DNA of 64,000 nucleotides, taken from contig CM022951.1 of the NCBI GenBank assembly GCA_012931725.1, forward strand, positions 10,767,042 through 10,831,041. Direction: 5' to 3'. The position numbers were made by a program, and so were the translations under genes. Source of the DNA: Litsea cubeba (lineage: Eukaryota; Streptophyta; Magnoliopsida; Laurales; Lauraceae). Below are positions 44,217 to 55,413 of the stretch, piece after piece. The notes beneath the pieces are model-generated. The model was not told the DNA's origin. It saw only the letters and a list, made by a program, of their open reading frames with translations, and did no database searches. Position 1 is the stretch's first letter. Each line of letters opens with the position of its first letter.

Positions 44217-45392
44217 GTCTCCTTGACTGATATCAGCACTGGCATAAGCCGTGCAGTTACACTTCTTCAAGCACTCCTCCTTGCAAGCTTCCAGGTTCAA
44301 ACCAGGCTCTACCCGAGACCTTGATGTGTCAGGCAACTTCACTTGTTCCAATCTTATGAACCCATCTCCTTTCCCATCACAATCCAACGACCTACGTCTC
44401 ACACATCCATCCGACCAATCTCTAAAGTTCCATTCACTAGGCGTCTTTGGCTCGAACCCTCTCAAACACTCACACACGGCCACACGATTAGGGTCACAGC
44501 TTCCATATGCCCCACAATAGGCATATCGGTCGCATCTATCTTGGGTGGTCTCCGACCACATATTCCAACTACCTTTGTTGTCGTTCCAAATCAGCTGTCG
44601 AAAGAAACCAGAATTGTCCAAAACAAAGTTGGTCAAGCTGTTGATATCGTAGGTCAGGTAAATCTCATCATCATTGGAAACGTAACTCCAAGTATGTGAG
44701 TTCTCACGATTCATTACTCGCAAACCACTTAATCTCTGACCATTCCATGGCCCAGTTCGCCCAATCCGATCAGAGCCCAACCATAGGAAGTACTGTGGTA
44801 CGCCTGTAGGATCAACAGCGAATGAGAATTCTCCAGGTGCCGGGTCAGTTGTTGATTTCCATGAGGTCAAGAACCAGCTCAGACGGGTTCGCCGGTTCAA
44901 CCCCAGTTTCATTCTAGGAAGAAATGTATTTGTAGGATAATCAAAGCTTTCCCACAACACCCTTTGCTGATCATCTGTTAACACCAGATTACCTGAATCA
45001 GTGAGTGTGGCACTTGAGTAATTTGCGGCGGTTGAAACATTAGTGGACCATAGAGTGCTGTTGTTGCCGTGTCCTCCATCAACTAGCACTAGATTCCCAC
45101 CTTTGATTATGAGGACCCCAGAAGAATTCTTAACTGGATTTTCTCTGTTGGCAGTCCAGACAATGATTTGATCTGGAGTATTCTTGTTGTACCATATTCC
45201 AACATAGCGATTCGTGGAAGAATTGCCGGGGCTGAAGAAGCCTAGGACAAATTTTTCGCCAGCTGAAATAAGGGTTTCACCATCTCTGAGTGATTGAATT
45301 GGAGTTATGGTGTCTATAGAGGTGCAGATTGGGAAGAAGATGAAGGCAACTAGCAATAGAGACAGAAAAGTTATGTGAAAAGCCATGTCCAT
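44217..45392 (-). pseudogene. Receptor kinase exon 1a: signal peptide, lectin, S-locus glycoprotein, EGF and partial PAN
   Basis: 392 uninterrupted codons from ATG 45392. A hydrophobic signal (LSLLLVAFIFFPIC) precedes the bulb-lectin sequence (GEKFVLGFFSPGNSSTNRYV, IVWTANRENPV, LWESFDYPTNTFLP). S-locus region: FSFAVDPTGVPQYFLW and RTGPWNGQRLSG. EGF-like: DRCDRYAYCGAYGSCD and CECLRGFEPKTP. PAN: CKEECLKKCNCTAYAS. Translation runs into the G2 LTR for 74 more codons before a stop, giving a possible 466-residue secreted product without membrane anchor or kinase. Confidence 0.93.
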
Positions 45393-46097
45393 TAACTACA
45401 GCTAAAGGGGCTCTTAGTCTAATCTCTTTGGAGAACCATTAGTCTGCTAAACGCGTTTAAAGTTTAATCCACTCACTCCGACTAGGAAACTTCCTAGAAC
45501 TAGAATACAAATTAAAGAGGTCTCCACTCCTACTTCTTTTGCAACCGTTTTCTACTACTGTAGGCAATCTTGACCAATCAAAGAGTCCTTGTATTCACAC
45601 TTATTAATTTGGGTGACCTTTCAATCTGTAGCTGGTTAGTGTCTTGTTTTCACAATTAGTAGTTTCCATGAACCGCGCGTCCATCGGTACTACCATACAA
45701 TTGGTATAACTTTCATTACATGTTTCATGATCAATAGAGGCAGCGTCCTATGTAAAAACCCAATCAGAGATGGTGGGGGCCACAATCTCTGCGCAAGATA
45801 GCAAACAATTGTTGCTTGGTATGAAATTTTTGTCTTGATGATAGTGTTAAATAGTTGTTTGTGTAGTTTTCTATCACCAATTGAATTTGAAAATACTGGC
45901 TCGAGCTTTGTCATAAAAAAAAAACAATGAAATAAGTAAACAACTGCTTTTCCTATTTTAAACTAAGGGGATTAGAATAGTACAATGAAAAGAAAATCAC
46001 GATAGTGTTAAGGAGGTAGGTGTTTGTGTGGTGGCGACTTCCGCGGAAACAACATGGGCTCTTTCCGCCTCGTCTTTCAGTGCAGCGATGACTCCTC
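45393..46097 (-). promoter_or_regulatory. 5' flank of the receptor gene
   Basis: Upstream region with no open gene. About 45440-45820 is similar to 50740-51062 plus 51562-51590, including ACCATACAATTGGTATAA and GGGGGCCACAATCT-type landmarks. Confidence 0.7.
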
Positions 46098-47210
46098 TGT
46101 TAGGATTTTTGTTTATTGGCTAATTCATGAGTTGGACAAAACTCTGAGTCTTTGAGTTGTATGTCTTATTTGAAAAGGACTCAAAAGATGGGAATGACTC
46201 TAAGAAGACAGTCTGAAAGGATTAGAAGAAAAAGGCTGGAAGAAGACTGTGCTATGAAGTTTCATCAACACATGAGGACTACCATATCATGATGACATCA
46301 CATGAGTGACTTTCCATGCTACACACGTGGTGGACTCTTCCATCCTTTCTTTTATGGTGGTGACATCACCAAGGCCAAGTAAATAAGTAATTAAAAAGTG
46401 AATAATTACTTGAGTCATCTCATGAAGACTTTTGGGTTTTGAAGACATCACATGAGAAGTACAATGAAGATGCTTTGGATGATACAAGAGACAGTCGGCT
46501 GACAGAATTAAAAGTGTTGAAAACAGAATGCATGTCGCTCGACCCATGGAGTGGTCGCTCGAGCGGACGAAGACGGTAAGTCATTCGCTCGAGCGCACAT
46601 TTAATTCGCTCGAGCGATCAAGGTGCAGAGAGTCCGAAAAAGTGGAAATTACTTTTTATTTGTGATCAAACTGCTTGTTTTAATCCTAATCAAATTAGGA
46701 AAACTTAAGCACGTCCCAAGGGCTATTCCAAAGATACACCTCACCTCTCAAAGCGTTGAGTTAGAGATTTGATTGAGAGAATTCTTTTTTAGAGATTTAT
46801 TAAGAAGTTGCGTTGACTGGTTATCTAGAGCCAAAGTCTTCTGCATCCTTTGTAGAAGATTGTCTTCCTGCGTAGAAGATTTGAGGAGTCAAGTGCTGGA
46901 TTGAGTCTGTTGCAATTAGCGGTGTGAAGTCATTGAAGCGCGAAGCGACACAAGGTAACTTCAGTCCTTAGGTAGGGGATATCTGGGGAGGAAATCTGAG
47001 TTTCTTCTAATTGCGAGATTCATAGTACTTGATTATTGCTCCAGGTTGGATCGGTGGTTTTTTACCCGGTTAGGGTTTTCCACCTAAAATTTGGTGTCAT
47101 TGTGGTGTGTCCTTGAGTTTTATTTCCGCTACATAGTTTTTATTATTTGTACATTTTTGTCTGATTATTTGAGTAGACCAATCTAGAGATCTCGAACTCC
47201 TAAACCCTCA
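46098..47210 (+). repeat. Element D 5' LTR (1113 bp)
   Basis: A cluster of CGCTCGAGCG-type palindromes lies at 46534-46620. Confidence 0.94.
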
Positions 47211-47212
47211 AT

Positions 47213-47224
47213 TGGTATCAGAGC
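47213..47224 (+). promoter_or_regulatory. Element D primer-binding site (tRNA-Met)
   Basis: TGGTATCAGAGC begins two bases after the LTR. Confidence 0.95.
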
Positions 47225-47268
47225 AGGTTGCACTAAGTTATTGTGTTTGATGCATAAAGAGTTCTAGA

Positions 47269-49188
47269 ATGGTGCTCAATAGAGAAGGGACATCAACTTC
47301 TAAGCCTCCTTTGTTTGATGGTTCTAATTATGCATATTGGAAGCAAATGATGATTGGATTTCTTAAGTCTATTGATGATGATGTGTAGGATATTGTTGAG
47401 GAGGGCTACTCCATACCAACAATATAGTGGTTAGTGGACAAACTGTTCCTAAACCTAAAGCTGAATGGACTAAGGATGAGAAGCGTCCCTCCAATTGTAA
47501 TAACAAGGCAGTGAATAGTATATACAATGGAGCGTCTGCTGAAGAGTTTTGTAGGATTTCCACTTGCAAAACTGCAAAAGAAGCATGGGAAGTCTTACAG
47601 ACGGTTTATGAGGGTACAGACACGGTGAAGCAAGCAAAATTGCAAATGCTAACTAAAGAATTTGAAACCATCGTGATGGAAGAAGATGAGACCTTTGATC
47701 AATTTTATGCAAAACCGAATGATATTGTCAATTCTGTTTTCAATCTGGGTGAGGGAAATTCAAGAAAACAAGATTGTTAAGAAAATTCTAAGGTCTCTAC
47801 CTTCGATGTTCGATTCTAAAGTTGATGCTATTGAAGAAAACAAGAATCTTGATACCCTCAAGATCAACCAGCTGGTTGGAAATCTTCAAACCTTTGAAGC
47901 AAACCGGTTGAATAAAGGAAAATCAAAAGAGAAGGGTATTGCTTTGAAAGCCATCTCAGAATCAAGAAAGAAGCCTGAAAAGAAAAATGAATCTGATTCT
48001 GAATCTGAGGGTGAAGATAATATGGCTGATTTTATGAAGTGCATTCACAAATACATGAGTCGAAAAAGGCGAATTGGAAGATTCCAAAATCTGGGAAGAA
48101 AGACACTGCCAAAGGAACAAAGTGTTTCAAGTGCCAAGGCTATGGTCATTATGCTAATGAATGTGCTAACAAGAAAAATGGTACAAAGCAAAAGTTTCTC
48201 AACACAATTTGGGATGAAGAATCTTCTGAAGAAGAAAAGGAAGAAGAAAGAGATTCTGAAAATGATCCTTCAGATAAAGGGAATGGTAAGTTTATGGCGT
48301 TCCTGGCTACGTCTGTGTCTGACAATGATACTGATAATGATGATGAGATATCAGATCAAGAGAGATTTTGAAGAATTGTACCATGCCACATATGCTGATT
48401 GCGTCAAGATGACTTAATTTGCTAACAAGATCACAATCAAGTTCAAGGCTGTTCAAGACGAGAATTCTGCATTGAAAATTGAATTAGAGCAAACACTTGA
48501 AAATGTTCATCTCTTGGAAAGTCAGAAGATTTGCCTAGCTGAAACTTTGACTACTGAGGGTAAAAAATTTAAGAAGGCTGAACAAGAAATAGTGAATCTG
48601 AAGAAAGAGATAGTGATTATGAAAGCTAAAAAAGAAGATTTGGAAGGAAGATTGAAGATCACTCTGTCTGAGCTAGAAGGTAAACAAGCTTCTTTAAACA
48701 AGATGAACACTAGTTCGAAAATTCTTTCTAACATCTTGTGCAGTCAGAAGTCTCAGTTTGACAGAGGTAGTCTCGGTTATGATCATGGTGTATCCACTTG
48801 AAATGCTAAAGGTAAAACAATTTTTGCTTCAAGTGTTGCACATAATACTCCACATACTGCACTTCTACACAATGTGTTGAGTAGTTTTAAGATAAAGAAC
48901 GTGTCACGCGCTGCACGCACTTCCACTTGTCATCATTGTGGATTAAAAGGACACATTCGTCCCCATTGCAAAACGCTGAATAGTCTACCAAAGACAAAGC
49001 AATGGCGGGAGAATTTTTCTCCACCCAAGACGACTCCAATTTGGGTTAGAATATCTGATTTGCCTAATAAGTTTGCTCACACTCTGCTGAAAGATCAAAC
49101 TACACAAGTGTTGGTGACTACATATAAAAAAACCCTAATCAATGAGATCAAGCTCCCACCCCCAGCGCTGCTACGAAGATACATTTAG
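47269..49188 (+). pseudogene. gag: Element D Gag remnants
   Basis: The ATG at 47269 opens a UBN2-type Gag (PPLFDGSNYAYWKQMMIGF). An in-frame TAG at 47386 replaces the Trp found in the A and B Gags (DVWEAV). Later parts lie in shifted frames: 47427-47780 (TCKTAKEAWEVLQTVYEG), 47686-48030, CFKCQGYGHYANEC (48120-48165), a Lys/Glu-rich coiled coil (48472-48780) and a second knuckle CHHCGLKGHIRPHC (48930-48970). No pol follows. Confidence 0.88.
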
Positions 49189-49459
49189 GAGGAGTTGCTT
49201 TTGAGGGGGAGTTATTGATTTTAATTGACAAGAAAGCTGCTATTCTTATCTTTAGCTTTGTCAATTATGGACAAAAAAGGGGAGAAACGGTGAAGATCAA
49301 GGGGGTGAACAAGAAGTTCAGAAGAGTCAGAGACATTGAAGATCTACTTGTGTTGAGCTGATTGCAAATTTTTTATTCAATGTATTTTGGGTTTATTTTT
49401 GGTAGATCATTTTGTATTGTCTTAGGGAGTTGTGTCCATGAATTGCCAAAGGGGGAGAT
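49189..49459 (+). other. Element D 3' noncoding region with polypurine motifs
   Basis: GAGGGGGAGTT near 49202, AAAAAGGGGAGAAA near 49272, CAAGGGGGTG near 49300, and AAAGGGGGAGATT touching the 3' LTR. Confidence 0.8.
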
Positions 49460-50600
49460 TGTTAGGATTTTTATTTATTGGCTAATTCATGGGTTGGACA
49501 AAACTCTGAGTCTTTAAGTTGTATGTCTTATTTAGAAAAGGACTCAAAGATGGGAAGGACTCTAAGAAGATAGTCTGAAAGGATTAGAAGAAAAAGGCTG
49601 GAAGAAGACTGTGCCATGAAGTTTCATCAACACATGAGGCTACCATATCATGATGACCTCACATGAGTGACTTTCCATGCTACACACGTGGTGGACTCTT
49701 CCATCCTTTCTTTTATGGTGGTGACATCACCAAGGCCAAGTAAATAAGTAATTAAAAAGTGAATAATTACTTGAGTCATCTCATGAAGACTTTTGGGTTT
49801 TGAAGACATCACATGGGAAGTACAATGAAGTGTTTTGGACGATACATGAGACAGTCGGCTGACAGAATTAAAAGTGTTGAAAACAGAATGCATGTCGCTC
49901 GACCCATGGATTGGTCGCTCGAGTGGACGAAGACAGTAAGTCATTCGCTCGAGCGCACATTTAATTTGCTCGAGCAATCAAGGCGTAGAGAGTCCAGAAA
50001 AAGTGGAAATTACTTTTTTTATTTGTGATCACACTGCTTGTTTTAATCCTAATCAAATTAGGGAAACTTAAGCACGTCCCAAGGGTTATTTAAAGGACTC
50101 AAGGGCTATTCCAAAGATACACCTCACCTCTCAAAGTGCTGAGTTAGAGATTTGATTGAGAGAATTCTTTTCTAGAGATTTATTAAGAAGTTGTGTTGAC
50201 TAGTTCTCTAGAGCCAAGTCTTCTGCATCCTTTGTAGAAGATTGTCTTCCTGCGTAGAAGCTTTGAGGAGTCAAGTGCTGGATTGACTATGTTGCAATCA
50301 GCGGTGTGAAGTCGTTGAAGCATGAAACGACACAAGGTAACTTCAGTCCTTAGGTAGGGGATATCTGTGGAGGAAATCTGAGTATCTTGTAATTGCGAGA
50401 TTCATAATACTTGATTATTGATCTAGGTTGGATCGGTGGTTTTTTATCCGGTTAGGGTTTTCCACCTAAAATTTGGTGTCCTTGTGGTGTGTGCTTGAGT
50501 TTTATTTCCGCTGTATAGTTTTTATTATTTGCACATTTTTGTCTGATTATTTGAGTAGACCAATTTAGAGATCTCGAACCCCTAAACGGCTAAACCCTCA
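49460..50600 (+). repeat. Element D 3' LTR (1141 bp)
   Basis: It differs from the 5' copy by substitutions, a roughly 22-bp tandem duplication near 50085-50110, and 8 extra bases near the 3' end. The palindrome cluster is at 49894-49980. Confidence 0.93.
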
Positions 50601-50605
50601 TCCTC

Positions 50606-51597
50606 TCCTTATTTTCCACTCAAGAAGGGATCCGGGTCTCTATCCGGTTCCGTCAAGAGAGGCGGTGCCGTGGAAGGAAATGTAGGTGGGGTCATGGGAC
50701 ATTTTTCCTCCGCAGAAGAAATCTCGGGCCAGTTTGAGTCTGCGGAACTCGTTTGAAGTTTGATCCACTCACTACAAGTTTACTTGGAGGTTGGAAACCT
50801 CACAAAACTACAAGACAAATATGCTTTTGCAATAGTTTTCCACATGTATGGTCGACCTAAGAAAGAGTCCTTGTATTCAGATGCACCACTTATTGGGGTG
50901 ACCTCTCAAAGTGTAGCGGATTCGTGTCTTGTTTTCACAATTAGTCCTTTTCCTTGAACAGTCCATAGGTAGAACCATACAATTGGTATAATTTTCAATA
51001 CATTTTCCATGATCAATGGAAGTAGCGTCCGATGTAAAAATCCAATTAGAGATAGTGGGGGCTGTTAGAAGATGCCACTAAAATCTCAAGATATCGAATA
51101 CAGATTAAATGCGAAAATAACGATGATTGAAGATCATACCTGTGAGATCTCTCTAATTTGACCTCGGTAACACAACAACTAGAGAATCCCAAGATCTTCT
51201 ACTGTATTCCTCTATGCTAGAATCCGCGCCAAGGAGTGGGCCTCTTCAGCGAATTCTCTCTGCTCTAAAAAATGAGATTTCTCTTGTGTGTTTTACCTAG
51301 AGGGCAATAGCGCATATATATAGGCTATAATAAGGACCCTAAGAAGTAAATAAGGACTAGGCTTCTTATGGAATCAAGAAACCCTAATTCGACCCAAATT
51401 AGAATCCTAGTTCCATAAATTACAATTCAGTCCACTAGAGAATTATAATTGCACTCCTTTCCTTATTCCTAAAATAATATTTCGAGCTTCTTATTATTAA
51501 ATGCTTATTAATCTTCCCACGTTAAGATTTCAGATATCCATCGATTAAATAATTACTGACATGGGCCACAATCTGTGCGCAAGATAGCTTGCAGCAC
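50606..51597 (-). other. Paralogous copy of the receptor gene 5' flank, without the gene
   Basis: 50740-51062 and 51562-51590 align with 45443-45811. Homology fades where coding sequence would begin. 50606-50735 is the right-hand continuation of the D target site and contains no recognised gene. Confidence 0.75.
51063..51561 (-). repeat. Solo LTR (499 bp)
   Basis: TG (51063) to CA (51561), absent from the paralogous flank at 45805. Flanks GGGGC (51058-51062) and TGGGC (51562-51566) fit a 5-bp TSD with one change. On the minus strand a TATATATA box is followed by sequence ending CATCTTCTAACA, the natural LTR order. Confidence 0.8.
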
Positions 51598-51614
51598 TTT
51601 TTTTTTTTTTTTTT
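51598..51614 (-). other. LINE poly(A) tail
   Basis: Seventeen T on the plus strand mark the 3' end of the reverse-transcribed LINE. Confidence 0.9.
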
Positions 51615-52258
51615 GCTAATGGGTAAAATTTGTATTAAGGAGAAAAAGAAAAAAGGGCAAAATGCCCCCCAAAAAATGAGAAAGGGTGGCTTACAAAAAA
51701 TGCCAACCCAATCTAAGGCAACGCAAAGGAAGCCAAACAAAAAGAAAGAGGGACCCACAAGATAAGCATAACCCACCAAGGGATACCACAAAGAGCAACA
51801 AATTACAACAAAATTCTGCACAAGCACAAACAGGGCCAACAACTAAGAGCTACAGAACACGGCACAGAGGCCAGAACCTACACTCCTAAGCAGCTGAACC
51901 TATCACCACACAGCACAGCCAACAAAATGGGAAATTTTCTACTGAAATATAAACAATCACAAATGAGAAAGAAGGCAACTGAACTGCATGCTCCTCACAC
52001 GAACTCAACAAAGCCAGACTATGCCAACACCGCAACTGGGCTCGCAAACACAGCAGCAGAGCGCAAACAAATCAGCACTTAGCAGAATAGAGAAAGGAAG
52101 ACGTCAACTACCGCTAGTCAAACCCAAAGCAACCAAATGGGGTTAGGATGCAGCTCTTTGACAGAGATAACCATTCCTTTCAGACTGTCCAGGAAGATTA
52201 CCTTGGCTCTCTGAAGGGAAGGGATCTTTGAGTTATGCTTTGAGTCGTTACGGAGAAA
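51615..52258 (-). other. LINE 3' region
   Basis: No domain recognised. It lies between zf-RVT and the poly(A) tail and is probably 3' UTR plus the decayed ORF2 end. Confidence 0.6.
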
Positions 52259-52822
52259 TCATAAGATGGAGATAGCGCGGAAGAAGATAGCTGCTGCACA
52301 TTTTCTTCCTTGGATATCTCCAACTGAATTCATAGTCGACCACATAGAAGAAATAGAGAGAGGAGAAGAAAAGGAGGTGCCACAATGGGAGAGCAGCCAG
52401 TGCCAAAAGTTAGAAGCTAGGTTGCAGGAGAAGAACAAATGTAAATCCATTTCCTATTAGTTAAAACAATTGTAGCACCTCGATGCTAGAGAGTAGCCTT
52501 TGGATTTAACCCAGCTGTCCGTCGGGGTTCTTCTATGAATCAAGCGCCAACCCAGGCATGCTATGCGAGGGTTAATATGATTATTCCAAATCAGCTTGGA
52601 CATCCAAAGAACAGCTAGAGCAGCAGTCCTCAGAGAATTCCAGGTAGCCTTAATGGAGAAGATGCCAGATGAGCTAACGGGCCAACAAAGAGAGTCTATG
52701 ACGTTATCTCTCTCTGAGGTAATGAAAATAAGACTAGTTGAGAGAGAGAGAAACTCCTTCAGCTGGAAAGGCAGATGGGTGGGGATACTCCAATTATTGT
52801 CAACTATAATGTCCGCCACCAA
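52259..52822 (-). pseudogene. LINE ORF2 C-terminal zf-RVT region
   Basis: SGIFSIKATWNSLR, VLWMSKLIWNNHINPRIACL, WRLIHRRTPTDSWVKSKG and then HLFFSCNLASNFWHWLL are the typical zf-RVT order, interrupted by a stop near 52455. Confidence 0.87.
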
Positions 52823-53206
52823 GTCATTTTCTTGGAGAGAGGGGAACCTAGGGCCAATAGGTTTAGAGTCAATCCAGTTATCAAACCAAAGGCTGATAGA
52901 CCTGCCATTGCCAACTATCCACTTGCTGTCCTTTTACAGAAAAGGGAGATGAGTGTAGATCTTCTTCAAAATGCAGGAGCCACCCCTAAGGTTCCTCAGA
53001 TTCTAGAAGAAAGGGTACCTAAGATGTCTTTTTTTGAACCAGATAGCCCACAAAGAAGTTGCATTGATTGCACACCAAGCCAGAAACCTTAGATAGGCTT
53101 CATTGAATTCCTTCACCCGACGAAAACCCAGCCCTCCCTCGGCTTTTGGAAGACAAACTAAGTCCCATCTGACCAAATTGGCTTTCAGTTTGTCCGGGTT
53201 AGCTGA

Positions 53207-54031
53207 CTAGAGAAAGTTTCTCATAAGGCGCTCAATTTGAAGACATGTTTTGCTAGGGAGGGGCAGGACAAGAGATATGTAAAAGGGAATGGAGGCTAGC
53301 ACTTGTTTAACCAGAGTGAGCCTTCCAGCAAATAAGAGGCATTTCATCTTCCAGCCTACCAGCCTGGCTCTCATAGAATCCAACATTTGGCTAAAATGTC
53401 TGAGTCTAGCACAACCAAAGAAAAGAGGAACTCCAAGATAAACGCAGGAAGAGGGGCTATATTGATCTGCAGGAGGCCTGAAATTATATTGGCTTTTCTT
53501 ATGCTGCACTTGCCAAGATAAAGATGTTTTTTCTATAGATTGAAACATTGACCTGAGGAGTCTTGGTATAGATGAAGCAATTCTTGAAGACGTCTGAGAC
53601 CCCTTTTATAACCTTTTAGAAAAACCAGGATGTCGTCAGCATAGATTAAATGACAGGGAGTAGAGCTCACCTGGGAGAGAGGAAATTATATGGAGCCTGC
53701 TAGCCTTAGCTCTTCCACTTTTATACTGAGGATCTCTTCAGCAAGAATGAAGAGATAAGGAGAGAGCGGATCACCTTGGCGAAGCCCATAAGAGGAGCTG
53801 AAAAAAACCACTCGGACTTTTGTTTACCAAAATCGAGCCTTTGCAAGTACAAGCCAACTCTCTCATCAGATTGATCCACTTAAAGGAGAAATTGAAAAAC
53901 TAAAGAGCTCTGAACAAAAAGTTTCATTGGAGCTTGTCAAAAGCCTTGGAGATATCCAATTTCATACAGACCGACCCTCCTCTAGTAGAAGACTTTAGGT
54001 TCTGAAGAAGTTCATGGGCTAGGGCACATGT
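53207..54031 (-). pseudogene. LINE ORF2 reverse transcriptase, C-terminal half
   Basis: Resumes after the B insertion: SVCMKLDISKAFDKL, GLRQGDPLSPYLFIL, LIYADDILVF (catalytic box kept), then YLGVPLFFGCARLRHF and LVGWKMKCLLFAGRLTLVKQ at 53207-53548. Several stops and frame changes are present. Confidence 0.9.
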
Positions 54032-55167
54032 GTTGGATATCGCGATCACTGAGAGGGGGGGGGGGGGGGTGAATCAGTGATTTCTAAAAACAGGTCCACT
54101 TCAACAACAAAACAAGTCACACCACACAATGACACCAGATTTAACGTGGTTCACCAAAAGGCTACGTCCACGGATCAAAACCGTCCGAACACCGATCCGG
54201 TACAGGTCTGAATATATTTAGTCGCACCAACGACAAAGAGCACCAACCCTTGTGTTTTAGATAGCACCCACTATCTAGGAAGCACCTACTCCTCTTACAA
54301 TTTATCTGCACCCACAGATAGGATCACCAAACCCCAAACACCAAGCACCAACTTGATGTAAAAACAGAATAGAAGATAAACTCTGTCTACAGCCCTTCCC
54401 CTCTACAATTCTCTCTCTCTCAATCCCTTACAAATTGAAATCTAAAGCATAAAGAGAGACACTTAACTCATGGACGAATCACCATCTTCAAGAGCACAAT
54501 CTCATCCACAATTGCTGTAGAAAACGTCACCACAACAGCACACAGCAACAGCAACAGCATCAGCAACAGCACCAGCACTCTCTTCTCTCTTCTCTTCTCT
54601 TCTTTCTCTCTCTGGTGTCTCTTTAAGAACGACCCTTACATGCCTTTTTATAGGTTATGATAACCCTTAATTGTATTTAAAACAGGCTATAATTCGTTTA
54701 GAAAGAGTCCCAAACAAATTAGATAAGAGTGCTGAATTTTCGTACAAGACTTCTGTTTCTGCGCAACTCTGATCCCGTGCTCGGTCGACATCCTGGCTTG
54801 CTCGGTCGACATCATACACTGTCTGGAATCAGTCAGTTATCGCGCTCGGTCGACATCCTGGGGTCCCGGTCGACCGAAGACACACTGTGTCATGAAAATA
54901 ACTGAGAGCTACCTGAATCTGTTTCTGCAGGTTTCTCTTTGCTCGGTCGACCACATGGGGTGCCCGGTCGACCGACCACTCTGTTTCAGGAAATCTGAAT
55001 TCCTGACTGTTTGAATTTTGATTCTTCTTTTCAGCTCTATCAACACCAGCCTTTTAACATCACGTTTGTGACAATGTGTTGACAATAATTCCAATTCAAA
55101 AACTATACTTGAGATACTGAATTCTTCAATTCTTCAAAAGACTCTCAAGTCATCTCAAATTCCAACA
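54032..55167 (-). repeat. Copia B 3' LTR (1136 bp)
   Basis: TGTTGGATATC to TCCAACA on the plus strand. A GTCGAC palindrome cluster lies at about 54779-54975, and a TATA-like CTATAAAAAGG reads on the minus strand near 54643-54652. Confidence 0.95.
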
Positions 55168-55413
55168 ATCTCCCCCTTTGGAATTGTTGGCAACACTATT
55201 GGAACTTCAACACTCACTTGGAACCAATTCTGAAATTCTGAAATAACAACCATGCACTGTCAACAATCTCCCCCTAGCTTTCATAGCATAACATCTCTCC
55301 TTGCTATCATAGCATAACATCTCTCCCCCTTTGACAACAAGTCCAAAGGGACCAAACCGAGGAGCGAATAGGATATTCAATGAATGCATTGCTCCCCCTT
55401 TCAAGCACAACTC
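55168..55413 (-). other. Copia B 3' noncoding region with polypurine tracts
   Basis: CTCCCCCTTT motifs at about 55170, 55324 and 55391 and CTCCCCCTAG near 55269 mirror those in A. Confidence 0.85.

Larger units (their letters stand above)
38297..45392 (-). pseudogene. G-type lectin S-receptor-like Ser/Thr kinase, split by a retrotransposon and 3'-truncated
   Basis: Plasma-membrane receptor kinase family that senses extracellular ligands. Exons on the minus strand: 1a 44217-45392, 1b 39687-39788, 2 38593-38721, 3 38297-38466. Order: signal peptide, bulb-type lectin, S-locus glycoprotein, EGF-like, PAN, transmembrane, kinase glycine loop. Element G2 (39789-44216) interrupts exon 1 within the PAN domain, with TSD GTCTC. 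Exons are otherwise open with plausible splice sites and joining phases. Kinase exons beyond the glycine loop are missing from the window, so even without G2 no kinase would be made. Confidence 0.93.
46098..50600 (+). mobile_element. D: gag-only copia-type LTR retrotransposon
   Basis: LTRs 46098-47210 and 49460-50600 start TGTTAGGATTT and end TAAACCCTCA. Perfect TSDs TCCTC lie at 46093-46097 and 50601-50605. The primer site is tRNA-Met, and a polypurine tract adjoins the 3' LTR. The 2.25-kb interior contains only broken gag and a coiled-coil region; no protease, integrase or RT. LTRs differ by many substitutions and two small duplications, so D is older than B, G2 and E1. Confidence 0.94.

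Noticed and set aside
51686..51889. 67-codon plus-strand frame near the LINE tail
   Set aside because: Antisense to LINE 3' sequence, low complexity and Lys/Gln-rich.
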